DNA of 64,000 bases, taken from positions 1-64,000 of the forward strand of contig JAGLGN010000020.1 of NCBI GenBank assembly GCA_023144005.1. Direction: 5' to 3'. This stretch comes from a bacterium. Lineage in GTDB: Bacteria > AUK180. Below the pieces are notes generated by a model. It had not been told where the DNA came from and made no database searches. It saw only the letters and a program-made list of their open reading frames with translations. Below are positions 1 through 9,082 of the stretch, in pieces. The position numbers and the translations under genes are program-made. How positions within the stretch are numbered: the stretch's first letter is position 1; each line of letters opens with the position of its first letter.

Positions 1-128
1 TCATCTTTGGTCAATTTCTTCCTCTCTCTTCGCTTCCGGACCACAAAGGGTACGCCGCAATCATCGTTTGTTGGAATTGACTCAAATCTAAACATTCCAT
101 TGACATAGTATTTATGGAACAGGACACT
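1..128 (-). mobile_element. Truncated copy of the inverted-repeat element found inside the GNAT gene
   Basis: Read on the minus strand, positions 1-96 match the plus strand at about 23598-23690 with only scattered substitutions. Positions 97-128 match the 32-bp right end of that element at 23809-23840 (both begin CCATTG, contain GTATTTATG and end ACACT). The rest of the copy lies beyond the left edge of the window. The open frame across it (11-214, minus) carries no recognisable protein, so I treat the stretch as non-coding repeat. Confidence 0.7.
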
Positions 129-133
129 GGAAA

Positions 134-215
134 TGGGACATGTCGTTCGCCACGCGAACGACCGGCTGTCATGGTGCAGAAGTTCAAAGCAAAGAGTTGA
201 CAGAACCTGAACACA
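134..215. repeat. Hairpin repeat, copy 1 (partial)
   Basis: The segment begins with GGGACATG and contains a perfect 8-bp stem, TCGTTCGC-CAC-GCGAACGA, closed by GGCTGTC. It continues into GTTCAAAGCAAAGAGTTGACAG at about 182-203. The same order, a GGGACA...TGTCCC hairpin followed by the GCAAAGAGTTGACAG core, recurs at 45687-45835 and 47571-47720. Here the right arm of the second hairpin (AACTCTTTGC) is missing, so this copy is degenerate. Confidence 0.6.
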
Positions 216-267
216 AAACGCTGTGCCTCGTAAGTTAATTCAAAATAATTTTCTCAACAAAGACAGT

Positions 268-1323
268 TTACGTCTTAATGGGGGAGGATTTATTTATTAC
301 TTCCAGGAATATATCCAGTATCTCGGGATCAAAGAATTGCTCGGATTTATCCTTCATCATGGCTATTGTCCTCTCTACCGAAAATGCAGGTCTGTACACC
401 CTGTCGGTCGACAAAGCATCAAAGAAATCAGCGATCCTGATAATCCTGGATTCCGCAGGGATTTTATCTCCTTTCAGCTTATCCGGGTATCCGGTTCCGT
501 CAAAATTCTCGTGATGATGCTTGATAAAGCCCGCCAGATGTTTGAGAGATGAAACCGATCCGATGATATCTCCGCCGATGTTCGCGTGATTCTCGATCAC
601 TCTCTTCTTTTTATCATCCAGGCGACTCGGATATTTTAATATGGAATCGGTGATGCCGATCTTACCGATATCGTGCAAATAGCCAGCGATCTTCAAGTCA
701 GCTACTTGATCATGATTCATTCCCATATATGAAGCGATGATAAGAGACAGTTTTGATACATTCATTGAGTGATTTCTTGTGTACACATCTCTGACTTCCA
801 ATGTCTTCAATAGTACTTGGATCAGATCCTCGGAAAGATTCCTCAATTTTCTATTGGTATCCCTCAATTCCATGACCTTCTCAAGAATTATTCCTTCCTT
901 ATCCGCGATCTCCTTGGACAAGGTATCCAGATTATCTTTAATAACCTTGATCTTTTCCTGCTTCGCTATCAGTTTATCCACCCATAATTCCAATTCCTCG
1001 AGCTTTGTATCTTTTGACAGGAAACACTCGGCTCCCAGTTTCAGGCCCTGCATCTCATTCTCGAACTCATCGTGTGTCGTAAATAAAATAACAGGAATAT
1101 TATTGAAACTCTGATTCAATTTCAATTTACAGAGTATATCGAAACCATCTTCATCCGGGAGTATCTTATCAAGAATTATCAGGTCCGGAATGGTTTCACT
1201 GATGAACTTAAAGAAGTTCGCGCCATCCTCAACCGTAGATACCTTATAGCCAGATTTCTGAAGATACTCCTCCAGGGTTTTTCTGATCACAAGAGAATCA
1301 TCAACTACTAATACATGTTTCAT
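268..1323 (-). CDS. Response regulator with receiver and HD-GYP domains (cyclic-di-GMP phosphodiesterase-like)
   Basis: 351 residues. The N-terminal receiver domain (about 1-125) has the acidic pair D8-D9, phospho-acceptor D52 and a conserved Lys near 104. A coiled-coil linker (about 125-175) leads to a C-terminal HD-GYP domain with HDIGKIG and HHHENFDGTGYP, so the metal-binding His/Asp residues and the GYP signature are intact. HD-GYP enzymes of this type hydrolyse cyclic di-GMP, which suggests that phosphorylation from CheA controls second-messenger turnover. It is the last gene of the chemosensory operon and overlaps the preceding cheW-like gene by 23 bp. Substrate is inferred from the family only. 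Confidence 0.93.
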   Translation of the reverse strand: MKHVLVVDDSLVIRKTLEEYLQKSGYKVSTVEDGANFFKFISETIPDLIILDKILPDEDGFDILCKLKLNQSFNNIPVILFTTHDEFENEMQGLKLGAECFLSKDTKLEELELWVDKLIAKQEKIKVIKDNLDTLSKEIADKEGIILEKVMELRDTNRKLRNLSEDLIQVLLKTLEVRDVYTRNHSMNVSKLSLIIASYMGMNHDQVADLKIAGYLHDIGKIGITDSILKYPSRLDDKKKRVIENHANIGGDIIGSVSSLKHLAGFIKHHHENFDGTGYPDKLKGDKIPAESRIIRIADFFDALSTDRVYRPAFSVERTIAMMKDKSEQFFDPEILDIFLEVINKSSPIKT

Positions 1324-1780
1324 AGAATTCCTTTAAATTAATAATATACACATCTTGCTCCTCATGGGAATAGAATGTTTTAATAAAGTTAAAATCGGAG
1401 TTAGATATCGATTTTATCGCATTCTCGGAAATAAATACAAGATCATCGACAGCATCGTACACCAGGGCAATGAAATATTTCTTTAAAAAGATCAGATGTT
1501 TCTTATTGGATTGATCGCTTTGATTCAGAAGTAATTTGATATCAGCGACATTGAAGATCGTACCCTTAAAATTTACGATCCCGATGAAAGGCGAGCTCAC
1601 TTTTGGAAGTATCCGTATCTCGCGGTTCTGCCCGATAAAAATGATCTCTTCATAGCGGATAGCAAAGTGCTTCTTCTCCACACGGATCACGATAAAACGT
1701 TTTTTACCTTCGTGTACAGATTTTTTGGATTCTTTGGAGATCTTAAGCGCTCTTGCTTTTAGAATGTTTTTTTCTTCCAT
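1301..1780 (-). CDS. cheW: CheW-like coupling protein
   Basis: 159 residues. After a basic N-terminal tail of about 25 residues the protein is a CheW fold: the strand FIVIRVEKKHFAIRYEEI is followed by a PFIGIVNFKGTIFNVADI segment, the usual hydrophobic core in which CheW proteins have a Gly-x-x-x-Leu-Arg-Gly-like turn (here IVNFKGT). Such proteins link receptors to CheA. It is the second of two adjacent cheW genes, overlapping the previous one by 38 bp and the HD-GYP gene by 23 bp. A GGAG stands about 10 nt before the ATG. Two different CheWs suggest distinct receptor or CheA partners, which is inference. Confidence 0.85.
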   Translation of the reverse strand: MEEKNILKARALKISKESKKSVHEGKKRFIVIRVEKKHFAIRYEEIIFIGQNREIRILPKVSSPFIGIVNFKGTIFNVADIKLLLNQSDQSNKKHLIFLKKYFIALVYDAVDDLVFISENAIKSISNSDFNFIKTFYSHEEQDVYIINLKEFYETCISS

Positions 1781-2186
1781 CTTTTATTTTCTCCAGTATC
1801 TTAGAGATCTCATATATGGGATAACTCTCATCAACATAAACCTTTGCTATCATTTCGCCATTAGGCAACTTATGATCGGAAGGGTCCTCCATCTGTTCAT
1901 CGGGTAGATCGTAGATATTGTCTATGTGATCCACCAGAAAAGCAAACGACTTGTCCTTAATGACAATGATAAATCTGTCCACATACTCCCTGTTGTACTT
2001 CCATTTCAATATATGCGCAAGGTTCAGCAATTGAATTTCACGCCCGCGATAATTAAAAAAACCGACCGTCTGTTTCTTCTGGCCGGGAAATTGACGTGTC
2101 TCCACGGCTTCGATCACTTCCTCGATCTCTCTTTTTAATTCAAATCCGAATGATGTTTCTCCTATAGCGCATTTAAGCACTTTCAT
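1743..2186 (-). CDS. cheW: CheW-like coupling protein
   Basis: 147 residues of CheW fold. The N-terminus MKVLKCAIGETSFGFELK and the segment GFFNYRGREIQLLNLAHIL give the two characteristic beta-barrel halves; NYRGREI corresponds to the conserved LRGxxxP region of CheW. Expected to bridge chemoreceptor tips and the CheA P5 domain in the cytoplasm. It overlaps the cheY gene upstream by 14 bp and the second cheW-like gene downstream by 38 bp, so translation is probably coupled. The C-terminus is rich in Lys and Ser. Confidence 0.87.
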   Translation of the reverse strand: MKVLKCAIGETSFGFELKREIEEVIEAVETRQFPGQKKQTVGFFNYRGREIQLLNLAHILKWKYNREYVDRFIIVIKDKSFAFLVDHIDNIYDLPDEQMEDPSDHKLPNGEMIAKVYVDESYPIYEISKILEKIKDGRKKHSKSKSA

Positions 2187-2547
2187 TCATTACCTCAATG
2201 ATCGTCTTGTAAAGATCATCCATATTGTATGGTTTTTCCACAAAACCGTCAGCGCCTACCTTCTGAGCTGTAATGGTGGCCGATTTCGCATTTCTCGTAG
2301 AGGTAAGGACGATCGGGATATCCTTCAACTTTGGGTCCTTCTTCACCTCTCTTACGAGGATATACCCGGTTTTGAAAGTACCTCTCAGGATTATATCCGC
2401 AAGGATGAAATCTATCTGCTCATTATCCAATATTTCAATGGCTTCGTCGACATTATCACAACTGAAGACCTCGATCCCTTTTTGTTCGAGATAGAATTTT
2501 ACCATCTTCACGAGTGTGGTGCTGTCTTCCACATATAGTAATTTCAT
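2173..2547 (-). CDS. cheY: CheY-like single-domain response regulator
   Basis: 124 residues, a stand-alone receiver. E7-D8 form the acidic pocket, D51 (in ILADII) is the phospho-acceptor, the Ser/Thr switch is in VLTSTR, and Lys-Pro (VEKPY) closes the site. The stretch after D51 (ILRGTFKTG) replaces the common MPxMDG loop and is longer than usual. It overlaps cheR upstream by 4 bp (ATGA). Position between cheR and cheW marks it as a phosphoryl acceptor of this operon's CheA. The output target is unknown because there are no flagellar motor genes in the window. Confidence 0.9.
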   Translation of the reverse strand: MKLLYVEDSTTLVKMVKFYLEQKGIEVFSCDNVDEAIEILDNEQIDFILADIILRGTFKTGYILVREVKKDPKLKDIPIVLTSTRNAKSATITAQKVGADGFVEKPYNMDDLYKTIIEVMNESA

Positions 2548-3956
2548 AAAGTTGCCTCCTTAATTTTCAAAGCTGTATATTTCTTCTGGGCAAGGTCCCT
2601 TAATTGTTTCGCGCTCAGATGCGGCATGATCTTCTGAACACTATCCTTAATAAAGAGACTTTTATTCCGTATCGTCTCTGTGTAATACTTCAGAGAAATG
2701 CGGTAATATCTTTTCTCTTCGTGAATAAATCCTAAAAAGAAATTTGATATCAAGCATGTCGGATTCTCCACCAATGCCAATTTAAAGAATTTGATACTCA
2801 TAGAAAAGTCCCCTGTTTCTGAAAAAAGGATGCCCTTCAGAAAGAAAATGTAATACTTCGTTTCGGGGACCTTCACAATCGAATCAATAAGCTTCAACGC
2901 CTCATCATGTTTCTGATCGAATAAGAGCAGTGTCGCGGATAAGATGCTTGCATGAAGGGAAGTTGGATAATTCTCCAGATACTTATTTACCATTTCCTTG
3001 GCATCTGCGTACGACTCCTCTGAGATCTTCTCTCTGATCTTTTCAAGTCTCATTTCATTTTCTTCAACCGCCACTGAGGTCAGGGTCTTTGATTTGGGTC
3101 TTTCCGTTCTCTTATCGGCTTTTTTCGGCGGCTTACTCTCTATTATCAAGTCATTTTCAGAAGCGGGGGATTTCTCAACGGCTTTTTGAAAAACAAAGCT
3201 ATTTCTCAGCAGAAGCGGTTGAAATTCCGTTGATATCTGATTGATCATCTCAGAATGCCCTACAAAAAGATAACTGTTCTCATGCATTATATCGTAGTAA
3301 CGGTTAAGCGCTTTCAAAATGTGGTCCGTATCAAAATAAATAAAAACATTTCGACAGAGAATAATGTCATATTGTTTCGTCCAGCAGGAATAATCATAAT
3401 CCAGAAGATTACCCTGTTTGAAAATAACTTTACCTCTTATCTCATCGGAAAGCCGGTATTCATAGGGTGACAGCCGCTTTATATGCTTCTTGCCAATTCC
3501 CATCATATCGTTCCTGATGGAGGATTTGGTATAAACACCATGCTTCGCCTTTTCAATGGATTTCGGATTGAGGTCGATGCCATAGATCATGGAGTTCTCG
3601 TAAAGATGCGGAAATTTCTCTTTAAGAAGTATGGCTAAGGTATAGGCCTCTTCACCTGTAGAGCAGCCGGCGGATAAGAACATGAGGCTTTTCCTGCCCA
3701 TGAATTCCTTGGTCAGAATATCTATGAGTATAAGGATGTGTTCGATATTGCGGAAGAAATAGGTCTCGGGAACCACTATCTTGTTTATCAGATCGTATAA
3801 GAGGATAGAATCCGTATTGATCGCAGCAATTAAATTGTCTTCAGATAATCCCTTTGTCTCCTTCAAAAAGCTCAGTACCGCTTCTGTTTTTTCAGGATTC
3901 AGATTGATCCCGAAGCGATTCAGAACAAATGAGGACAAAGCTGAGGGTATATTCAT
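2544..3956 (-). CDS. cheR: Chemoreceptor methyltransferase CheR with C-terminal TPR-like extension
   Basis: 470 residues, against about 275 for plain CheR. Residues 1-265 are CheR: PETYFFRN at 63-70, the SAM-binding SAGCSTGEEAY at 95-105, and CRNVFIYFD further on. It should methylate Glu side chains in the MCP adaptation region using S-adenosylmethionine. After a Lys/Pro-rich linker (about 270-300) comes a helical part (about 300-465) with TPR-like units such as YYIFFLKGILFSETGDFSMS. CheR-TPR fusions are known in alternative chemosensory systems such as FrzF-like proteins. Overlaps cheB and cheY by 4 bp each. Confidence 0.93.
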   Translation of the reverse strand: MNIPSALSSFVLNRFGINLNPEKTEAVLSFLKETKGLSEDNLIAAINTDSILLYDLINKIVVPETYFFRNIEHILILIDILTKEFMGRKSLMFLSAGCSTGEEAYTLAILLKEKFPHLYENSMIYGIDLNPKSIEKAKHGVYTKSSIRNDMMGIGKKHIKRLSPYEYRLSDEIRGKVIFKQGNLLDYDYSCWTKQYDIILCRNVFIYFDTDHILKALNRYYDIMHENSYLFVGHSEMINQISTEFQPLLLRNSFVFQKAVEKSPASENDLIIESKPPKKADKRTERPKSKTLTSVAVEENEMRLEKIREKISEESYADAKEMVNKYLENYPTSLHASILSATLLLFDQKHDEALKLIDSIVKVPETKYYIFFLKGILFSETGDFSMSIKFFKLALVENPTCLISNFFLGFIHEEKRYYRISLKYYTETIRNKSLFIKDSVQKIMPHLSAKQLRDLAQKKYTALKIKEATL

Positions 3957-4951
3957 ATTAATTCATTGATCCTATCGATCATCTCCGATACGCCAAGAAC
4001 TTCATTAACACATCCGAGCTCAACTGCGCTCTTGGGCATTCCCCATACCACAGAAGATTCCTTGTCCTGAACTATGGTATATCCCCCGTTCATATAGAGC
4101 TCTCTAAGTCCTTTCGAGCCGTCACTTCCCATTCCCGTAAGGATTATTCCCATTCCGCGGTCTCCAAGAAAGGACATTGATCTCAATAGGTAATCTCCAG
4201 CGGGACGCAGGCCGAAGATCGGCTCTTTCTGGTTCAGAACAGCCCTGAGGTTGTGAGAGATCTCCAGATGATGATCGTCAGGCGGAAAGTAAATATGGCC
4301 TTTTTTCAATTTTTCATTATTAGTAATAGTAGAAACAGGCAGAACGGAAAACGCGTCCATCCATTTGATCAGTCCGGAACCGAAGCCCTTGGATATATGC
4401 TGGACACATAAGATGGGAACACGGAGCTCAGGTTTCAATGACGAGAAGATATCCTTTAGGACCTTCGGGCCGCCGGTAGAAGAGACTATTGCCAGTAATT
4501 TGATCTCCGACGCGATATATTTTCTTTCTCTTTTGACCTTCTTCATTCTGTCTTTAAGAAAGGACAATTCATGCAATTTCTCGAAAAATCTCTTTTTCAG
4601 AGCCGGATTTTTTTCCCACTCCGTGATATCGGGCTTCTCAAATATATCAACAATGCCGTATTTCAATACCTGGAAGATCGATACCTCATCGGAAATGCCT
4701 GCTGAAGCTGTCAGGATAAGTATGGGAGTAGGATCATCTCTCATGATCTTCTCAATAGCCATAAAGCCGTTGCCGCCGGGCATATGTATATCCATTGTGA
4801 TCACATCGGGATTGAACTTCTTCGCAAAGTACACGGCCTCATTCCCATTTTGCGCTTCCGCTATAACCTCGATATTATCATCGTCCATAAAGATCTCGCG
4901 AAGAGTTCTTCTGACGACAACCGAATCATCTACGATCAAAACGCGTATCAT
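3953..4951 (-). CDS. cheB: Chemotaxis response regulator methylesterase CheB
   Basis: 332 residues. Receiver domain 1-120 with D8-D9 and phospho-acceptor D54 (TMDIHMPGGNG), then a basic linker and the methylesterase domain from about 150. The catalytic triad is visible: S158 in SSTGGP, H185 in VQHISKGF, and the Asp of TGMGSDGSKG near 280. It removes receptor methyl esters and may deamidate Gln, opposing CheR. Overlaps cheA by 4 bp upstream and cheR by 4 bp downstream. Length and motif order are normal for the family. Confidence 0.95.
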   Translation of the reverse strand: MIRVLIVDDSVVVRRTLREIFMDDDNIEVIAEAQNGNEAVYFAKKFNPDVITMDIHMPGGNGFMAIEKIMRDDPTPILILTASAGISDEVSIFQVLKYGIVDIFEKPDITEWEKNPALKKRFFEKLHELSFLKDRMKKVKRERKYIASEIKLLAIVSSTGGPKVLKDIFSSLKPELRVPILCVQHISKGFGSGLIKWMDAFSVLPVSTITNNEKLKKGHIYFPPDDHHLEISHNLRAVLNQKEPIFGLRPAGDYLLRSMSFLGDRGMGIILTGMGSDGSKGLRELYMNGGYTIVQDKESSVVWGMPKSAVELGCVNEVLGVSEMIDRINELI

Positions 4952-7125
4952 AATAATTCCCTCAACAATCCCTCAAGCTTTTTAACCGTGAAGTCCCTTT
5001 TCTTAATAAAGGATTGATATGATTTTACGGGAACATCGAGAATAGAACTATCCACGGTTGATACGAATACGAACGGTATCGTTTTACTCTTCTTTCTTCT
5101 TCTTATAGCCATTAGAAATTCCGCACCGTCCATAACAGGCATTTGAACATCAGAGAATATCAGGTCATAATGATTTTTTAAAACCAATTCCAGGGCGGCA
5201 GCCCCGTCGGCGGCCTCGTCGACCTCATAACCGAGTTCTACCAGAAGGTTCTTTTCAATGGTCCTCGTAGTGATCGAGTCATCAACAACTAAGATCCGGT
5301 AACTAACCCTGTCGTCAATGCGAAGACCCTTATTGTCCATTAAGAATTTCGCAGCGTCCTGTGAAAAATATTCGGGATCAAGAATAGGGGTCAATTTGCC
5401 GTTTCCCAGAATTATGGATCCCAGATACAAACTGTTATCTGAAATGGGAGGATTGAGTTTTTTGATCACGGCTGAGATCTTCTCCACAATATTTTCAACT
5501 GTAAAAGCGAATTTGATAAAATTGAATTCCCCGATAAGAATGAAATCCTCATCATACGGGCTTACTTGGCCTACTACCTGAGAAAAGGAATATAACGGGA
5601 TCAAAGAACCTTCAAACTCAATATAATTGCGCTTTTTAACGGTTTTGACCCTGATCCTCGAACGATGGAAGATCCCGCGGATATAATCAATGGGAATACC
5701 GAATAGGTCATCTGTCCCTTCGAAAAGCAGAACATTCAGTATGGACAATGTCAATGGAATGTAAAGAATGAATTCTACACCTTCACCGGGGCGATTGTCT
5801 ATCTCAATACGGCCTTTCAGTTCATCTACGATGATTGTTTTAACAACATTCATACCGATTCCGCGTCCTGACAATTCCGACAATTTTTCCTTGGTGGAAA
5901 ATCCCATGGAGAAGATGAAGTAGAAGATATCGCTATCGGTGAGGTTTTTCGCCTCTTTTTCCGTTACAACACCATTATCAATGGCTTTTTTCAGAAGTTT
6001 CTCCCTTGAAAGCCCTTTGCCGTCATCACGGCAGCGAATGATAATATTGTCCGAGGTTTGCTCGAAGGAAACATGAATAATACCAATAGGTGGTTTGTCC
6101 AATTTATCACGCTCCTCAGAGGATTCTATACCGTGATCAATAGAATTGCGTATCATATGCAGCAGCGGATCGGTCAATTTATCAAAGACCTCTGCCTCGA
6201 TCTCAGCATTGTTCCCGACTATATCAAAGGATATCCTTTTGTTTAATTCCTGCGAGATCTCGTATACCATTCTGGGGAATTTCGCGGTCAATTTCTGAAC
6301 AGGGATCATCTTCAATGAAAGAACATCCTGTTTGAGTTCTCTTGTAAAGTATTTATTGCTCTGAACCTCACGGGATACCATCTTAATGGTCTCTTTGAGA
6401 TCGATAGACAAGTCCTTTTGATTCTTATTGGTGTCAAGGAGACGCTGGAGGTAGATCAGCCGTTTTTCGATATTCGCCAGGAAATTATCCTTGATTATGA
6501 TCTGGCCAAGGGAATCGATAAGAGAATTGATCTTCTTAACGGGAACGGTAATATTGGTTTCCGCTACCTTAGATTTTTTACCTTCCTGCCCAATTGTTGA
6601 TTTCGACGCTGCTGTTTTCGCTATCCTTTCAGTTTTCTTCTTCTTTTTCTCTTCTGGAGCTTTTTTTTCGGGTGCGGCTTTATCCTCGCTCTTTTTCCCT
6701 TCCTCTTCTTTCTCATTTTTCTTTTCCGGAGCGGGTACGCTTCTCAATCTCTCGATCTCTCCGAGTATGTCATTATAGGAAGCAGGAGGAGATTCGTCGG
6801 AGATCTGTTTCTCTACATCTTCAGCGATCGAATCGATTATAAGCAGCGAAAGGTTGAGCATTTCATCACTGAATGCTACCTGGTCATTAGAGATATCTTT
6901 GAAAAGGTCCTCCCATTTGTGCACCAGTTGGGCTACTTCTGTAAGGCCGACCATCTTAGAGGATCCCTTCAAGCCATGCACTTCTCTTAATATGGTCTTT
7001 AGGAATTTGCTGTTATCCTTCCCAGCTTCCAATTCAAGAAGATTATTCGTGATAACCGTTGAACGGTCATCGAACTCCTGTTGGAAAAATCCGAAGAGCT
7101 GTGTTTTGGATAATTTGTCTTCCAT
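4948..7125 (-). CDS. cheA: Chemotaxis histidine kinase CheA with C-terminal receiver (hybrid)
   Basis: 725 residues from the ATG at 7125; a TTG one codon earlier is less likely because AAGGTG is well spaced for the ATG. Order of domains: HPt (1-110, phosphorylated His near residue 50 in EVHGLKGSSK), a long Lys/Glu/Ala-rich linker (about 130-190), the dimerisation helices, an HATPase domain with NSIDHGIE, DDGKGL and GRGIGM, a CheW-like P5 domain, and a C-terminal receiver with Asp in IFSDVQMPVMDG. The fused receiver may act as phosphate sink or second output. It follows the MCP gene with no gap and overlaps cheB by 4 bp. Confidence 0.95.
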   Translation of the reverse strand: MEDKLSKTQLFGFFQQEFDDRSTVITNNLLELEAGKDNSKFLKTILREVHGLKGSSKMVGLTEVAQLVHKWEDLFKDISNDQVAFSDEMLNLSLLIIDSIAEDVEKQISDESPPASYNDILGEIERLRSVPAPEKKNEKEEEGKKSEDKAAPEKKAPEEKKKKKTERIAKTAASKSTIGQEGKKSKVAETNITVPVKKINSLIDSLGQIIIKDNFLANIEKRLIYLQRLLDTNKNQKDLSIDLKETIKMVSREVQSNKYFTRELKQDVLSLKMIPVQKLTAKFPRMVYEISQELNKRISFDIVGNNAEIEAEVFDKLTDPLLHMIRNSIDHGIESSEERDKLDKPPIGIIHVSFEQTSDNIIIRCRDDGKGLSREKLLKKAIDNGVVTEKEAKNLTDSDIFYFIFSMGFSTKEKLSELSGRGIGMNVVKTIIVDELKGRIEIDNRPGEGVEFILYIPLTLSILNVLLFEGTDDLFGIPIDYIRGIFHRSRIRVKTVKKRNYIEFEGSLIPLYSFSQVVGQVSPYDEDFILIGEFNFIKFAFTVENIVEKISAVIKKLNPPISDNSLYLGSIILGNGKLTPILDPEYFSQDAAKFLMDNKGLRIDDRVSYRILVVDDSITTRTIEKNLLVELGYEVDEAADGAAALELVLKNHYDLIFSDVQMPVMDGAEFLMAIRRRKKSKTIPFVFVSTVDSSILDVPVKSYQSFIKKRDFTVKKLEGLLRELL

Positions 7126-7128
7126 CAA

Positions 7129-9024
7129 TTACACCTTGTAATAATCCGCCATATCTGTCAAAGAACGTGATATCGCATTAAGATTTTCAACGAGAGAAAC
7201 AAGCTCTTTTGTGGATGTCGCTGTCTGATTCGCGACTCCCGCGATATCCTTCATCGCTTCCAAAAGCTGGTCACCGGCAGATTTCTGCTGCATTGTTGAG
7301 ACCTTTATCTGCTTGGAAGCATCATTCGTTTTCTGCATAACTGCTTTGAGCCGCTTGGTGAATTCCTTCACACCTTCAAGTTTCTCCACACCGAAATTCA
7401 CATCCTTGATCTGAGATTCGGATGAAATAACCGACTCTTCAATGGATGTTTTAATGGTTTCGATGATCTCCTTGATCTTCTTCGTCGAATCATTGACCGA
7501 TTCCGCGAGGTTCTTTATCTCTTCAGCGACAACACCGAATCTTTTACCGGCCTCGCCCGCGCCGACGGCTTCAATAGACGCATTAAGGGCTAGGAGTTTG
7601 GTCTGTACAGATATTTCCTCAATTATGGAAAGGATATCGGAGATCTCTTTGGAATGCTCGCCCAGTTTCATGATCCTGTTAGTGGTGCTCATCGTCGAAT
7701 CCTTTATCTCCACCATTGATGTGATGAGGCCGTCTATCCTCTCTTCAAGCTCAAGGCCGCTAGTCAATGTATCTTCGGCATAACTTGAAACTATGTTCGC
7801 GTTCTCCGTGATCTGCCTGGATGTGGTGGTGAATTCCTCGACCGTAGAAGTGGTTTCTTCAATGGATGCGGCGGATTCGGTAGCACCCGTATTGAGCTCT
7901 TCCGCAGAAGCGAGGATCTCCGTAGATGAGCCCGAGAGTTTCATAGAAGAGTCCTTCATTTCACCAATAACTTCCTTGGTTTTCAGCATATTATTATAGA
8001 CGGCACCGCCAAGGTCGCCTTGCACCTGCTCTTTATTGATTTTGATACTCAGGTCTCCGTCTTTTATCTTATTCATATATTCCGAAAGGGAAATAAATCT
8101 CTCCACCATGCTTCTGAACGCGCCGGAAAGTGTCCCTTCGCTTGACAGGTCGCCCATGTTTATCGCGGACAGATCATCATTCTCCAGATGTTTCGCGACT
8201 TGGGAGAGCTTCAAGAGTGTCGTTTTCATGCGTTGGAAAGCCACTCCGAAATCACCTTCGAACTCATGGCTGATTATTTCAGCATCAAGCATATCGTCAG
8301 AGATCGCTTCCGCCTGCATCTTTGCCAGCGTCAGACTCTTCATCATATTATTGAAGCTGATCGCGAGAAAACCCGCTTCGTCCTTATGTGTCACCTCTAT
8401 CTCAATATCTATTCGGCCGTTCTCGACCTTATGCATCGCCTCTCTCAAGAGACGGAGCTTATTGATCTTTTTCTCTCCCAATACCGCGCATACCATTCCT
8501 ATATACAGAATAAGTCCGATTCTCATGACATGGATGAACCAGTGATCAGCATTGATATGAATAGGGAAATGATTGAAGACCAGCGCACCACCGGTATAAA
8601 CGACTGCATATACACAGGCAACATATAAAGCGACCTTCAGGCCGAAATCATCTCCGTTATGTATGATTGAAATGAACGGGGCCAGAATAAACGGGCTGAG
8701 GGCAAATCCCGTGAAATAGATGACCCACATCCCCGCGACAAGGTCAATGACGGGAAGCACATATTTAATGATCTGATGGAATTTACCGGTCTTTAACATC
8801 CATATCAGAATGAGATTTTCCACCAATAGAATACACGGGGCTATAAATATTATTATCCAGTCGAACTCAAATACCTTAAATACGAATTTTCCCAAAATGA
8901 GAACTATCGTGGAAAGTATCAGGATCCCCCAACGATCCGTCGCACCGAAGAGAAGCAGTTCCTTCTCTTTTTCGTGTACTTCCTTTTGAAATGTTATTTT
9001 ATACTCAGCATTGCTTTGTAACAT
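7129..9024 (-). CDS. Methyl-accepting chemotaxis protein with polytopic N-terminus
   Basis: About 631 residues from ATG 9024, chosen because GAGGG stands 6 nt upstream; GTG 9042 and ATG 9036 are alternatives. The N-terminal 190 residues hold about six membrane helices and no periplasmic sensor domain, so sensing is probably in or at the membrane. HAMP-like segments follow (about 200-350), then a signalling domain with IEEISVQTKLLALNAS at the tip. The usual QTN and EAARAGE are QTK and EAVGAGE here. The C-terminal half is almost identical at DNA level to the neighbouring MCP. It directly precedes cheA. Confidence 0.93.
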   Translation of the reverse strand: MLQSNAEYKITFQKEVHEKEKELLLFGATDRWGILILSTIVLILGKFVFKVFEFDWIIIFIAPCILLVENLILIWMLKTGKFHQIIKYVLPVIDLVAGMWVIYFTGFALSPFILAPFISIIHNGDDFGLKVALYVACVYAVVYTGGALVFNHFPIHINADHWFIHVMRIGLILYIGMVCAVLGEKKINKLRLLREAMHKVENGRIDIEIEVTHKDEAGFLAISFNNMMKSLTLAKMQAEAISDDMLDAEIISHEFEGDFGVAFQRMKTTLLKLSQVAKHLENDDLSAINMGDLSSEGTLSGAFRSMVERFISLSEYMNKIKDGDLSIKINKEQVQGDLGGAVYNNMLKTKEVIGEMKDSSMKLSGSSTEILASAEELNTGATESAASIEETTSTVEEFTTTSRQITENANIVSSYAEDTLTSGLELEERIDGLITSMVEIKDSTMSTTNRIMKLGEHSKEISDILSIIEEISVQTKLLALNASIEAVGAGEAGKRFGVVAEEIKNLAESVNDSTKKIKEIIETIKTSIEESVISSESQIKDVNFGVEKLEGVKEFTKRLKAVMQKTNDASKQIKVSTMQQKSAGDQLLEAMKDIAGVANQTATSTKELVSLVENLNAISRSLTDMADYYKV

Positions 9025-9082
9025 ATTTTCCCTCATTACCACAACTTAATATTGATTCCTGCAAACAATAAAATTGTCAAAC

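Noticed and set aside
11-214. 67-residue minus-strand open frame
   Set aside because: It covers the truncated inverted-repeat element and hairpin repeat copy 1 and has no protein features.
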